Assembly (NCBI GenBank): GCA_913777945.1
Contig: CAJYTY010000032.1
Location: forward strand, 1 to 64,000
Length of the DNA: 64,000 nucleotides
Source: an uncultured Acinetobacter sp.
GTDB lineage: Bacteria; Pseudomonadota; Gammaproteobacteria; Pseudomonadales; Moraxellaceae
Direction: 5' to 3'
Shown in pieces: positions 38,966 through 48,300 of this stretch (within the stretch, counting starts at the first letter, position 1; every line of letters starts with the position of its first letter). Below the pieces are notes generated by a model, which was given only the letters and a program-made list of their open reading frames with translations, did no database searches and had not been told where the DNA came from. A program made the translations under genes and the position numbers.

Positions 38966-39333
38966 AGAAATATTAAGAAATCGGAATAAAGTAACATCAT
39001 AGCGAAGTCTTATTGGGTTCTCATCATATTTTAGGATAAGCCACTACGTCTTGCACTTCACTAAAGCTTTAATCACTTTAGTTTGTTCAGGCTCGACCTG
39101 AGAAGTGTTTAAAGCTTCGCAAGTGTTTTGGCAAAAGTAGGCAAAACGAGGTACGGCAAAGATTGATAATCTTTGCCGTACCGCAAGGCGAAAGCTTTGC
39201 TTAAGCGCTTAACTATTCATTTGATTTATCTTGCACTAAGCCAAAGCTTTAGTCGTTTTGGCTTGTTCAGGTTGCAGATGACTTTTCCGAGTATCTAATC
39301 ACTGGATGTGTTTTAATCATAGAGAATTTCGCT
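38966..39333. repeat. intergenic stem-loop repeats between nadV and nrtR
   Basis: Two direct copies, offset by 180 bases, start at 39050 and 39230 with CTTGCACT and share AAAGCTTTA and TTGTTCAGG. Each forms a stem around the same loop: ACTAAAG/CTTTAGT (39060-39066 / 39076-39082) and AGCCAAA/TTTGGCT (39239-39245 / 39257-39263). Between them is a perfect 15-pair hairpin, 39150-39164 with 39168-39182 (GGTACGGC arm, three-base loop). There is no protein frame I would support. Confidence 0.75.
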
Positions 39334-40821
39334 TTAGACCAATCTCTCCCGAATTTGATCAAGTGAGCATTCTCTTAACAATTGACCATTTTCAAATACT
39401 GTCTGTAGTGCGCCCATTTTCTCCTGTTCAAAGCTTTGTTGATCAAATAGTTCGAAGCCATTCTCAGTTTGCTCTACCCGTAATAGACCTTTAGCTGATT
39501 TTTTAACGCCTGAATCTGTAGCAGGGTCTTTGAACAGTTCACGGCCGACACCGTTAACCTGACCCCAAGTGGCTTTGACTGCAAAACCAAAGCTATCACG
39601 AGTCAAATAGTTATAAGTATAGCTGCCGATTCCAAAGACCAAATTATTTGAAGCAAAGCCTTTGGCCTCCAAACCTTTTAAGATATTTTGCGCACGTTCT
39701 AAGGTAATCGAGTCACCATAAATCAAGCCAACTCGTTCATTCAATACCTTATAGCCTTGAGCGGTTTCTGTGCCGCCGAAAATTTCCCATAAACATTGCA
39801 CTGCACCTTTATAAGCGGGACTATCTCGCTTTGCATCAGGATCGCCACAGATAATTTTCACGGGATCACCTGAGTCAGGGCGAAACACCACTTTGGCGAG
39901 TCCGAGGGCATTCGGTTGGCGTTTTAAAATCTCTGCTTTTAATTCCACGCTAAACTCGGTAATCACACGCCAGAAATCCCAAGTATCTGAAACGATACTG
40001 ACTACACCGGCAGGATAAAGCTCACAGATCAGACGTCTAAAGGTCTCGATTTCACTTTCTTCACTGCCCATACACATCACACTGTGTTCTGTTGCAGGTA
40101 CTGAAACACCGACGACACCTGTTGCATTGTAATATTCTTCTGCATAATCAATGGAAGCAACTGAATCTGTCCCAATAAAACTGGTTAAGTGACCCACACC
40201 CGATTGGGCAGCGTCATAGATCCCACTCATTCCTCGGCTACTAAAATCATGGCCTTGAACGGGAACAAAGTCTAAAGCTGCACCTGTTTTTTCTGCATAT
40301 TGGGTCAAGAAGCGTTTATATTCATAGGCAATGCTGGCGGTGGTACAGCTTTTCCATAATTCGGCACTGAGCACAGTTTCGATATAGTTGGTTAACCAAA
40401 AGAAATTCGGGTCAGTATTGATAATCGTCAATACTGGTACTTTGATATTGACGCGGCTACCTTCTGGCAAGGCTTTAATTTTTAATGGTAAATAGCCGAG
40501 ATCGTGTAAAGCTTCGATGTGCTCGACAGGCACTGCACCTTCACCTAAAGAATTGTCCATACGGCGTTTATAGGCTGCGACCACTTTGGCTTTAGGTTGA
40601 TTGAAGAAGCCTTCATTCCAGGTTTCAATCAAAAAGTGTTTGATAAAGCCTTGTAGGCCAAAGAACACAATCTTGTCATCAAAATCAGGCAGCATTTTGG
40701 CTAAACGTGATGAACGCGGGGTAAAGTTAGCATAGACGTATTCAGTTCCCACTGGATACTGGCGACGGTGGTCGGCTTTATAGAAATCAATTGCATTGAG
40801 TGGGTTAATTTTAATACTCAT
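39334..40821 (-). CDS. nadV: nicotinamide phosphoribosyltransferase
   Basis: 495 residues, NAMPT family. It makes nicotinamide mononucleotide from nicotinamide and PRPP, a one-step salvage route to NAD. Seen: DFYKADHRRQYP at the N-terminus, the catalytic-region VFRPDSGDPVKIICG, and GIGSYTYNYLTRDSFGFAVK. Its partner prs lies 25 bases upstream and can supply PRPP. GC content is visibly above that of neighbouring genes. Such nadV-prs pairs also occur on phages and plasmids, so transfer is possible. Confidence 0.94.
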   Translation of the reverse strand: MSIKINPLNAIDFYKADHRRQYPVGTEYVYANFTPRSSRLAKMLPDFDDKIVFFGLQGFIKHFLIETWNEGFFNQPKAKVVAAYKRRMDNSLGEGAVPVEHIEALHDLGYLPLKIKALPEGSRVNIKVPVLTIINTDPNFFWLTNYIETVLSAELWKSCTTASIAYEYKRFLTQYAEKTGAALDFVPVQGHDFSSRGMSGIYDAAQSGVGHLTSFIGTDSVASIDYAEEYYNATGVVGVSVPATEHSVMCMGSEESEIETFRRLICELYPAGVVSIVSDTWDFWRVITEFSVELKAEILKRQPNALGLAKVVFRPDSGDPVKIICGDPDAKRDSPAYKGAVQCLWEIFGGTETAQGYKVLNERVGLIYGDSITLERAQNILKGLEAKGFASNNLVFGIGSYTYNYLTRDSFGFAVKATWGQVNGVGRELFKDPATDSGVKKSAKGLLRVEQTENGFELFDQQSFEQEKMGALQTVFENGQLLRECSLDQIRERLV

Positions 40822-40846
40822 TTTTATTGGCCTCGTGCTTTAAATC

Positions 40847-41725
40847 TTAATTTTGAAAATTGATAATGTTGAGTTTGCTTGCTTCTGTTTGTGGCAGGCT
40901 ATTGCTGGTAAAGATCTGATCGACCAAGCCATCAAATACCGCGAGACCTTTGCTAAAAATGCCATGCGTGACATATAAAATAATGTTTTGGCAGTTTAGG
41001 CTGCGTAATTGTTTGGCAATACCAATAAAGGTTGCACCACCATCGCAAATGTCATCGGTGATCACGGCTGTTTTTCCTATCAAATCAGGGCTATCCACCG
41101 CCGTTGTGCTAATTTTGCCAGTGCTTGGATCGCGTTTCTTTTTACAGTGAATCACTTCAATGGCTTGTTGGCGTTGCGGATTAATACCGTTTGCAATCGC
41201 TTGGGTACGTTGTATTGCGCCGGCATCAGGGCAGATCAATACTGTATTGTCGGCGCTTAAAATATGCATCAATGCTGGGCTTTGCTGGATAATCTCAATT
41301 GGTTCGATATTTATTACTTGTTGGAAGCGGGTATTTTTTCGTAGCAGCTCCAGAGTCACCTGACTATGACAATCCCACACCACAATTTTCTGACGTTGCC
41401 CTGCAAACTTTTCGCTATTGCTATTTAATAACTTGGTCATTAAATCCAATGAGAAGGCCTGACCTTGTGCACAGATACGGTCTTGACGTGCATAGGGAAA
41501 ATAAGGGATTTCTACCGAAAGGTGAGTGTCTTGTTGCAACAATACATTTTCTAATAGCAGATAATCCATCACATCTGCACTGTTCTGTAGTGAAGTTTTG
41601 ATCTGAGTGTCAGCTGTTAATTGGTTTAATAATTCAGGTTGTAGTTGAATATGACGCTCACCACCTGAAAACTGCAAAAACTCGATGGGAACATTCGCTT
41701 GAGCTGTCATAAGTTGAATCGTCAT
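40847..41725 (-). CDS. prs: ribose-phosphate pyrophosphokinase of the NAD-salvage pair
   Basis: 292 residues, shorter than housekeeping Prs (about 315). It makes PRPP from ribose-5-phosphate and ATP. Seen: YFPYARQDRICAQGQAFS and the PRPP-binding loop TAVITDDICDGGATF. It is divergent in the first 60 residues. The link to nadV and nrtR indicates a second, dedicated Prs rather than the essential one. A short palindrome TGGCTTAAAGCCA at 41746-41758, about 20 bases before the start, is a candidate operator. Confidence 0.9.
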   Translation of the reverse strand: MTIQLMTAQANVPIEFLQFSGGERHIQLQPELLNQLTADTQIKTSLQNSADVMDYLLLENVLLQQDTHLSVEIPYFPYARQDRICAQGQAFSLDLMTKLLNSNSEKFAGQRQKIVVWDCHSQVTLELLRKNTRFQQVINIEPIEIIQQSPALMHILSADNTVLICPDAGAIQRTQAIANGINPQRQQAIEVIHCKKKRDPSTGKISTTAVDSPDLIGKTAVITDDICDGGATFIGIAKQLRSLNCQNIILYVTHGIFSKGLAVFDGLVDQIFTSNSLPQTEASKLNIINFQN

Positions 41726-42063
41726 TTTTAGTTTCTCTTTTATAGTGGCTTAAAGCCATTAAATATATATTGGCATAATGACACTATTAAATGCAAGTGC
41801 TAAATTTGATCGTTTTAATGAAAATAGGGAAGTAATTTAGAAAAATAGACTCATCTATTTGAAGTTAAAAGAGAATGATTTTTAACCTTTTTCATTGGGT
41901 GATTTATAAAGCTGACCTTATTTGATAGGGATATTGATCTTTAAGTCATATATTCTGACAATGCTGTATGTCAAAATTAAAAATGAAATAAGTGAGCTAA
42001 ACTGTTTTAATAAAAAAATTAAAACAGTTAACACATGCAATAAAACAATAAGGAAAGCATCCT
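41726..42063. promoter_or_regulatory. divergent promoter region, prs / zinc dehydrogenase
   Basis: 338 bases. Near prs lies the 13-base palindrome TGGCTTAAAGCCA (41746-41758). Near the dehydrogenase lies a perfect 12-pair inverted repeat AACTGTTTTAAT (42000-42011) with ATTAAAACAGTT (42018-42029), which ends 34 bases before its start. Both are operator-like; the second has no T run and is unlikely to be a terminator. Confidence 0.5.
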
Positions 42064-43239
42064 ATGAAATCACTGGTTTGTCAGAACGCTGAGTTGAAAC
42101 TAGAAGATAGTCTTCAATTGATTCCTGCAAAAGGACAAGTATTACTTGAAGTCGTGCGTTGCGGGATTTGTGGCTCGGATTTACATATGCAGCATTACTG
42201 TGACCATATGCATGATCTGGCAGCGCGCGTCGGATTTAATGGGGTGGCAAAATCCTCAGATAAATTGGTTTTCGGGCATGAGTTCTGTGGCAAAGTATTG
42301 GATTATGGCCCAAAAACACGACGTAAATTGAAAGCAGATACTTTAGTTTGTGCCATGCCCTTGTTAAATGTTGATCCACAAGGTTATGTTCCGACGGGAC
42401 TGTCGCCAAGTGCTTCGGGTGGTTATGCAGAACAAGTCTTGGTGCAATCCAGTCTAATGTTTGAAGTGCCGAATGGTTTAGACGCAGACAGTGCAGCTTT
42501 GACTGAGCCAATGGCTGTTGCGCTGCATGCAGTACGACGTAGTCGAATCAAGAAAAATGAGCCAGCTATTGTGATTGGTTGTGGTCCTGTCGGTTTGGGC
42601 GTGATTATTATGCTGAAAGCGGCTGGCGTCAAAACCGTGGTGGCTAGTGATTTTTCACCAAATCGTCGTCGCTTGGCTGAGCAGTGTGGTGCAGATATCT
42701 TGATTGATCCTAAACAGCAATCGCCATTTAGTAGTTGGAAAGAATTGGGTTTATTGGGCAATGTTTCTGAAGCAATCAATATGGGGATGGGGCTTTTTGA
42801 CAAAGTTCAGACTTTCTCATTGCCGTGGGTGAATGCTATGCGGGTGGGGGATAAGCTTGGTTTATTGCCGAAACGTCCTGTGATTTTTGAATGTGTGGGT
42901 GTCGCTGGCATCATGCAGCAAATCTTGGAAGGTGCACCACTGTTCTCACGTATTGTGGGGGTGGGCGTGTGTATGCAAAGTGATAAAATCGAACCTGCCT
43001 TGGCGATTAATAAGGAATTGGAAATCCAATATGTATTGGGTTATACGCCGCTTGAATTCCGTGACACCCTGCATATGATTGCAGAAGGTAAAGTGGATTG
43101 TTCACCATTGATTACAGGTGTGGTCGGTTTGGAAGGCGTCGGTAATGCTTTTGAGGCGCTGCGCGATCCAGAGCAGCATGCCAAGATTCTGATTGATCCA
43201 AAACGTGCAGGTACAACGATTGAACTGATCAAGCCTTAA
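42064..43239 (+). CDS. zinc-dependent medium-chain dehydrogenase
   Basis: 391 residues, MDR superfamily. Catalytic zinc ligands are Cys in VVRCGICGSDLH and His-Glu in VFGHEFCGKVL; the nucleotide-binding loop is VIGCGPVGLGVI. The structural-zinc lobe with its four cysteines is missing and is replaced by an insert (KTRRKLKADTLVC...YVPTGLSPSASGG). The substrate is unknown: an alcohol, threonine or polyol type are all possible. It is alone, with a strong terminator after it and an inverted repeat before it. Confidence 0.88.
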   Translation: MKSLVCQNAELKLEDSLQLIPAKGQVLLEVVRCGICGSDLHMQHYCDHMHDLAARVGFNGVAKSSDKLVFGHEFCGKVLDYGPKTRRKLKADTLVCAMPLLNVDPQGYVPTGLSPSASGGYAEQVLVQSSLMFEVPNGLDADSAALTEPMAVALHAVRRSRIKKNEPAIVIGCGPVGLGVIIMLKAAGVKTVVASDFSPNRRRLAEQCGADILIDPKQQSPFSSWKELGLLGNVSEAINMGMGLFDKVQTFSLPWVNAMRVGDKLGLLPKRPVIFECVGVAGIMQQILEGAPLFSRIVGVGVCMQSDKIEPALAINKELEIQYVLGYTPLEFRDTLHMIAEGKVDCSPLITGVVGLEGVGNAFEALRDPEQHAKILIDPKRAGTTIELIKP

Positions 43240-43253
43240 TATCCAAGATTTTT

Positions 43254-43284
43254 AAAAGCCGCTTTCAATGAAGCGGCTTTTTTT
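43254..43284 (+). terminator. terminator after the zinc dehydrogenase
   Basis: Stem AAAAGCCGCTT (43254-43264) with AAGCGGCTTTT (43271-43281) followed by T. Confidence 0.9.
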
Positions 43285-43311
43285 ATGCCAGAAGACTTGA
43301 TTCAGCTTGGA

Positions 43312-44091
43312 TTAGAAGCTTTTGGTCAGTGACAAAGTTACGGTTGAATCAATTGGATTGGAGACTTTGGCGTTGGGATTGCCATTGCTGTATTGCTGAT
43401 AAAAACCGTCTTTATCCCATGCTTTGCTATAGGTCAAACTGCTGGAAAGGTTGAAGGGTAGTTCTTTGTTGACGGCAAAACTGGCATCTTGGAAGCTGGC
43501 AGCAGAAAATTTTTTAATGCGTTGGTTGCCATAATGCGCATCGACTGACCAACCTTGCGTAATCGGTTGATGCCAATTGACATCCAAATACCCTGAGCCA
43601 CGGGAATGTTTGTTATTTCCTATGCCTAGCGTATCGGAATTATTGCCAAAATAATCTTGGGTATAAGTAATCGCATATTTCACGCTGAGCGGGCCGTAAC
43701 TGATTTCAGGAATAATTTCCCCATAATCAAAACGGGTATTGCCTGTATCCGCAGTGGTTTTTGCCCCAGGATAATAGTAATAGGCGACTTTAGTGCCGAC
43801 AGTAAAATCCCCAATCGTACGGCTATAACCTGTGTATACATCCCATTCGACTGAGGCATCCCGAATAAAATGATCACTTAGCGTCGATGCCCAAGTGCCT
43901 GCATAAAAACCATTGGCATGGTTGTAATCCAGTCCACCTTGTAAGGCAGGTTTGCCCCAAGTTTGTTGAAAACCGCGAGAAACGTATTGGCTGGCCGCTG
44001 TGATATTGGCCGAGTAGGGTGAAGGGGTTTCAGTGGCGTGGGTGCTTTGAAAGTAAAAAGCCAAAGGTACAATCAATAATAATTTTTTCAT
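43312..44091 (-). CDS. TorF-family putative porin
   Basis: 259 residues. A signal peptide (1-19, ending THA) is followed by a barrel that opens NITAASQYVSRGFQQTWGKPALQGGLDY, the Gcw_chp/TorF pattern, and ends in the outer-membrane type LSLTKSF. These proteins are annotated as putative porins; the solute is not known. It sits next to betA on the same strand with a 66-base gap, so it may be co-transcribed with the bet genes and help choline or betaine cross the outer membrane; this is inference. Confidence 0.85.
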   Translation of the reverse strand: MKKLLLIVPLAFYFQSTHATETPSPYSANITAASQYVSRGFQQTWGKPALQGGLDYNHANGFYAGTWASTLSDHFIRDASVEWDVYTGYSRTIGDFTVGTKVAYYYYPGAKTTADTGNTRFDYGEIIPEISYGPLSVKYAITYTQDYFGNNSDTLGIGNNKHSRGSGYLDVNWHQPITQGWSVDAHYGNQRIKKFSAASFQDASFAVNKELPFNLSSSLTYSKAWDKDGFYQQYSNGNPNAKVSNPIDSTVTLSLTKSF

Positions 44092-44157
44092 TCTATATTC
44101 CCTGAGCGAAGTGACAGCCGAAGCTAAACTTCAGCTGTCACATGTACATCGTGCGCT

Positions 44158-45852
44158 TTACAGTATTGGACGTAACGGCGCTTGACGTACAGGTGCTGTA
44201 CCCGCTTTGTAATAAGCCGCTTCAGAACGAGGGAGTTTTTTGCCACGGATTTGATCGGCAATTTTTTCTGCGATCATAATGGTAGTGGCATTTAAGTTAC
44301 CGGTAATAATCAATGGCATGATGGAAGCATCAACCACACGTAAGCCTTGTACGCCATGCACTCGACCTTGACCATCGACTACGGCCATGTCGTCTTCACC
44401 CATCTTACAGCTGCATGATGGGTGGAACGCTGTTTCCGCATGGCTACGTACGAATTCATCCAGTTCTGCATCGGTCTGGATATGTTTACCCGGACTGATT
44501 TCTTCACCACGATACGGATCAAGCGCAGGTTGCGCCATAATTTCACGGGTGATACGGATCGCATCACGGAATTCACGCCAGTCTTGTTCTGTAGACATGT
44601 AGTTGAACAGAATACTTGGATGCTCAAAGGGATCTTTGGATTTGAGCTTGATCCGACCACGTGATGGTGAGCGCATTGAACCGACATGGGCTTGGAAGCC
44701 ATGCTCTTTTACTGCATTACTGCCGTTGTAGTTAATCGCAACAGGCAAGAAGTGATACTGGATATTCGGCCAGTCGAACTCTTCCGAACTACGGATAAAG
44801 CCACCCGCTTCAAACTGGTTGCTTGCCCCCACACCTGTGCCATTGAATAACCATTCAGCACCAATGGCAGGTTGGTTATACCATTGTAGTGCAGGGTAAA
44901 GTGAAACAGGTTGTTTACATTGATATTGCAAATACATTTCCAAGTGGTCTTGCAGATTCTCACCCACACCCGGTAGGTCATGTACCACATCAATGTCCAT
45001 TGATTTCAGGAAGTTGCTTTCACCTACGCCTGAGCGTTGCAAGATTTGCGGTGAGGCAATCGCACCTGCACAGAGCAACACTTCACGTTTCGCTTGTGCC
45101 TGTTTCATATTGGCTTGGTCTGCACCAATAATATATTCCACACCCACCGCCTGTTTTTGATTAAACAAGATTTTATTGGTGGTGGCATGTGTGACGATGG
45201 TTAAATTCGGGCGACCTTTGGCTAGATCCAGATAACCACGGGCAGTACTTGAGCGACGACCTTTTGGGGTCACGGTACGATCCATTGGACCGAAACCTTC
45301 TTGTTGATAACCGTTTAAGTCATCGGTACGTGGGTAACCTGCCTGTACGCCAGCTTCAACCATGGCATGGAACAGCACATTATTGCCATTTTTAGGGGTT
45401 GCCACGGATACAGGACCTTTGTCACCGTGGTAGTCATTGCCGCCAATATCACGGGTTTCGGCTTTTTTATAGTAAGGTAAGCAGTCGGCGTAGCTCCAGT
45501 CTTCCAGACCTTTCATGCTTGCCCACTGATCCAGATCCATGGCATTGCCACGGATATAGCACATGCCGTTAATCAGTGAAGAACCACCGAGACCCTTACC
45601 ACGACCACATTCCATACGGCGATTGTTCATGTGGGGTTCAGGATCGGTTTCATAGGCCCAGTTATAGCGACGACCTTGTAAAGGAAAGGCCAAAGCGGCT
45701 GGCATTTGAGTACGGAAATCTAAACGGTAGTCTGGACCACCGGCTTCCAAAAGTAAAACAGTCACGTCTTTGTCTTCAGTCAGACGTGTTGCGAGCACAT
45801 TTCCGGCAGATCCTGCGCCAATGATAATGTAGTCATATGCTTGAGTATTCAT
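44158..45852 (-). CDS. betA: choline dehydrogenase
   Basis: 564 residues from the ATG at 45852, which has AAGGGA before it; the frame is open to 45909, but that extension is not typical. It oxidises choline to betaine aldehyde at the membrane with FAD. Seen: [17 protein letters not shown], the signatures [14 protein letters not shown] and [13 protein letters not shown], and the C-terminal [10 protein letters not shown] with the catalytic His region. betB follows upstream in the same operon. Confidence 0.95.
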   Translation of the reverse strand: MNTQAYDYIIIGAGSAGNVLATRLTEDKDVTVLLLEAGGPDYRLDFRTQMPAALAFPLQGRRYNWAYETDPEPHMNNRRMECGRGKGLGGSSLINGMCYIRGNAMDLDQWASMKGLEDWSYADCLPYYKKAETRDIGGNDYHGDKGPVSVATPKNGNNVLFHAMVEAGVQAGYPRTDDLNGYQQEGFGPMDRTVTPKGRRSSTARGYLDLAKGRPNLTIVTHATTNKILFNQKQAVGVEYIIGADQANMKQAQAKREVLLCAGAIASPQILQRSGVGESNFLKSMDIDVVHDLPGVGENLQDHLEMYLQYQCKQPVSLYPALQWYNQPAIGAEWLFNGTGVGASNQFEAGGFIRSSEEFDWPNIQYHFLPVAINYNGSNAVKEHGFQAHVGSMRSPSRGRIKLKSKDPFEHPSILFNYMSTEQDWREFRDAIRITREIMAQPALDPYRGEEISPGKHIQTDAELDEFVRSHAETAFHPSCSCKMGEDDMAVVDGQGRVHGVQGLRVVDASIMPLIITGNLNATTIMIAEKIADQIRGKKLPRSEAAYYKAGTAPVRQAPLRPIL

Positions 45853-45943
45853 CGTTATCCCTTTTTCTATTCTTGAGGATGCCGAGGCAATCATGGAATT
45901 GCTCGGCATTGAGGATTAATTTTGAGGGTGAAAGGTGAGGGCA

Positions 45944-47416
45944 TTAGAAAATGCTGTGATACTCACCTAACTCAACTTGAACGGATTTGATACGGGTGTA
46001 ATGCCCCAACGTGGTTAAGCCATTTTCACGGCCAACACCAGATTGCTTGTAGCCACCCACTGGCATTTCCGCAGGTGATTCACCCCAGGTATTGATCCAG
46101 CAGATACCGGCTTCAAGTTGGTGGATAATACGATGTGCTTTGGTGATGTCTTGGGTGACAACACCCGCAGCCAAGCCGAAGTCGGTATCATTGGCACGAC
46201 GAATCACTTCTTCCTCAGTTTCATAGCTGAGAATGCTCATCACAGGGCCGAAGATTTCTTCTTGCACAATCGCCATATCATCTTGGCAGTTACTGAATAC
46301 TGTCGGGAGGACATAAGCACCTTTGGCGAGATCACCTTCAGTGGCGCGACCACCACCGATTAATAGTTTTGCGCCTTGCTGTTTGCCTGACTCAATGAAA
46401 GACAACACTTTTTCCATATGTGGGAAACTGGTGAGAGGACCGAAATTGGTTTGCTCAGCCATCGGATCACCGATACGAATCCGTTTTACCCGTTCTACAG
46501 CGGCGGCTTCAAAATCAGCCAGCAGGGCTTTCGGTACAAACACGCGAGTACCATTGGTACAGACTTGGCCTGAGCTAAAGAAGTTTGCCATGACGGCGAT
46601 ATCCGCAGCACGGTCGAGGTTGGCATCATCACAAATAATCAGCGGTGATTTACCCCCCAACTCCATGGTGACTTCTTTCAAGGTTGAACCCGCAGCGCTG
46701 GCCATCACTTTCTTGCCAGTTTCGACACCACCCGTGAACGAAATTTTTTCAATCACAGGATGTTCAGTCAGCCATTGACCGATATCACGACCCGCACCTT
46801 GAACCACGTTGAAGACGCCGTCTGGAACGCCCGCTTCCGTATAGATTTCAGCAAGTTTGAATGCGGTTAGCGGCGTAGTTTCGCTTGGTTTGAAAATCAT
46901 GGCATTACCCGCAGCAAGGGCAGGGGCAGATTTCCACATTGCGATTTGAATTGGGTAGTTCCATGCCCCGATCCCAGCCACTACACCAAGCGGTTCACGA
47001 CGGGTATAGAAGAAGCTTGATTCACGAAGTGGCACTTGCTCGCCTTGAATGGCAGTTGCAAGACCTGCGTAGTATTCGATGACATCGGTACCTGTCACAA
47101 TATCAACAGTCGATGTTTCGCTGTAGGCCTTACCAGTATCGAGGGTTTCGAGCTGGGCAAGTTCATCATTACGTTCACGTAGGATATCAACTGCACGGCG
47201 TAGGATGCGAGAACGCTCCATCGCAGTCATGGCTGCCCAGACTTTCTGGCCTTGTTGTGCGCTTTGAACAGCCGCTTCAATGTCTTGTTGTGAGGCTTGT
47301 TGAAGTGTTGCGATCACTTCACCGTTGGCAGGGTTAATGCTGTTAAATGTTTGACCACTGGTTGCTGCGACATAACGTCCGTGGATATATAACTGGTGAA
47401 CTTGTGCATCACTCAT
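45944..47416 (-). CDS. betB: betaine aldehyde dehydrogenase
   Basis: 490 residues from ATG 47416 with AGGAGA before it; the frame extends ten codons further inside betI. It oxidises betaine aldehyde to glycine betaine with NAD(P). The general base Glu252 is in [10 protein letters not shown] and the nucleophile Cys286 in [11 protein letters not shown]. It overlaps the betI end by 8 bases (translational coupling). Confidence 0.96.
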   Translation of the reverse strand: MSDAQVHQLYIHGRYVAATSGQTFNSINPANGEVIATLQQASQQDIEAAVQSAQQGQKVWAAMTAMERSRILRRAVDILRERNDELAQLETLDTGKAYSETSTVDIVTGTDVIEYYAGLATAIQGEQVPLRESSFFYTRREPLGVVAGIGAWNYPIQIAMWKSAPALAAGNAMIFKPSETTPLTAFKLAEIYTEAGVPDGVFNVVQGAGRDIGQWLTEHPVIEKISFTGGVETGKKVMASAAGSTLKEVTMELGGKSPLIICDDANLDRAADIAVMANFFSSGQVCTNGTRVFVPKALLADFEAAAVERVKRIRIGDPMAEQTNFGPLTSFPHMEKVLSFIESGKQQGAKLLIGGGRATEGDLAKGAYVLPTVFSNCQDDMAIVQEEIFGPVMSILSYETEEEVIRRANDTDFGLAAGVVTQDITKAHRIIHQLEAGICWINTWGESPAEMPVGGYKQSGVGRENGLTTLGHYTRIKSVQVELGEYHSIF

Positions 47417-48035
47417 TCTGTTTCTCCTGCAAAGGTTTGTTCGCAAATTGCAATTGCGTTTTTACATAATCGTAAGCAATGGAACGTGCCAACTGGCTGT
47501 CAAACTCATCATGACTGCTCAAACTGCCACGTAACCATAATCCGTCAATCAAAGCCGCCAATCCGCGAGCGGCAATGCTGGCCTGTTGTTTATCCTCTAC
47601 CAACATCAAAAAATAATGCTTCAGGTTGGAGTACAGGCGTTGATTATTAATTCGTTGTAAACGTCCAAGCTCGGGCAAGTGCATACTGGCTGACCAGAAG
47701 TCTAACCAGACCCGCATGGCTTGTTTGTTGACCTGACTGATATCGAAGTTGGAATCAATAATGGCCTTGATCTGGCTTTCTGGATGCGCATCTGCTTCAG
47801 CTTTGTATTGGTCAGTTTTTTGACGCAAAACGTTGAGCATTTCTTGCATACAGGTATTGATTAGACCCTGTTTGTCACCAAAATAGTGACTCACGATACC
47901 GGTCGATAGTTCGGCCTTTTTTGCAATCTGTGCAATGGTGGTATTGGATAACCCCACTTCAGAAATTACATAAAATGCGGCGTTAATAATTTCTTCACGT
48001 CGCACATGCTCTGGTTTAACTCTACGCTTTGTCAT
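47409..48035 (-). CDS. betI: BetI, TetR-family repressor of the choline-betaine genes
   Basis: 208 residues from ATG 48035 ([10 protein letters not shown]); an ATG five codons earlier at 48050 has no better ribosome site. An N-terminal TetR helix-turn-helix (about 12-57: [20 protein letters not shown], then [17 protein letters not shown]) precedes an all-helical ligand domain. In E. coli BetI represses betT and betIBA and responds to choline. The perfect palindrome at 48114-48153 is the evident operator. Confidence 0.95.
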   Translation of the reverse strand: MTKRRVKPEHVRREEIINAAFYVISEVGLSNTTIAQIAKKAELSTGIVSHYFGDKQGLINTCMQEMLNVLRQKTDQYKAEADAHPESQIKAIIDSNFDISQVNKQAMRVWLDFWSASMHLPELGRLQRINNQRLYSNLKHYFLMLVEDKQQASIAARGLAALIDGLWLRGSLSSHDEFDSQLARSIAYDYVKTQLQFANKPLQEKQNE

Positions 48036-48113
48036 GCTTATCCATTTCAAGCCCGGCCAAGGTGCTTTTTATTCAACATTTCTCGATGTAGAGCATCATA
48101 ACATTTTTTTATC

Positions 48114-48153
48114 ATACTTTTTATTGATTGAACGTTCAATCAATAAAAAGTAT
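48114..48153. promoter_or_regulatory. BetI operator, perfect 40-bp palindrome
   Basis: The left half, ending TTGATTGAAC, runs 48114-48133 and its exact reverse complement, starting GTTCAATCAA, runs 48134-48153. It lies 79 bases from betI and 148 from betT1, between divergent units, the right place for one repressor site controlling both. Confidence 0.9.
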
Positions 48154-48300
48154 AATCTGCAAAAATCAATGAATTTTTGATTGGCAAGAAGAGATATAAA
48201 TTAATAAATCAAAGATTCTTATGGATAAGGCGATAAGCAGAATTGAACACTTATCACATTATTTTTTAAGAAAAAAACACCAATTGCAAGGAGCAAGAAC

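Noticed and set aside
41009..41601. overlapping plus-strand frames opposite prs
   Set aside because: They are antisense to the PRPP synthase with intact motifs; no independent support.
46323..46778. 151-codon plus-strand frame opposite betB
   Set aside because: It lies wholly antisense to the betB catalytic region; a shadow caused by GC-rich codons.
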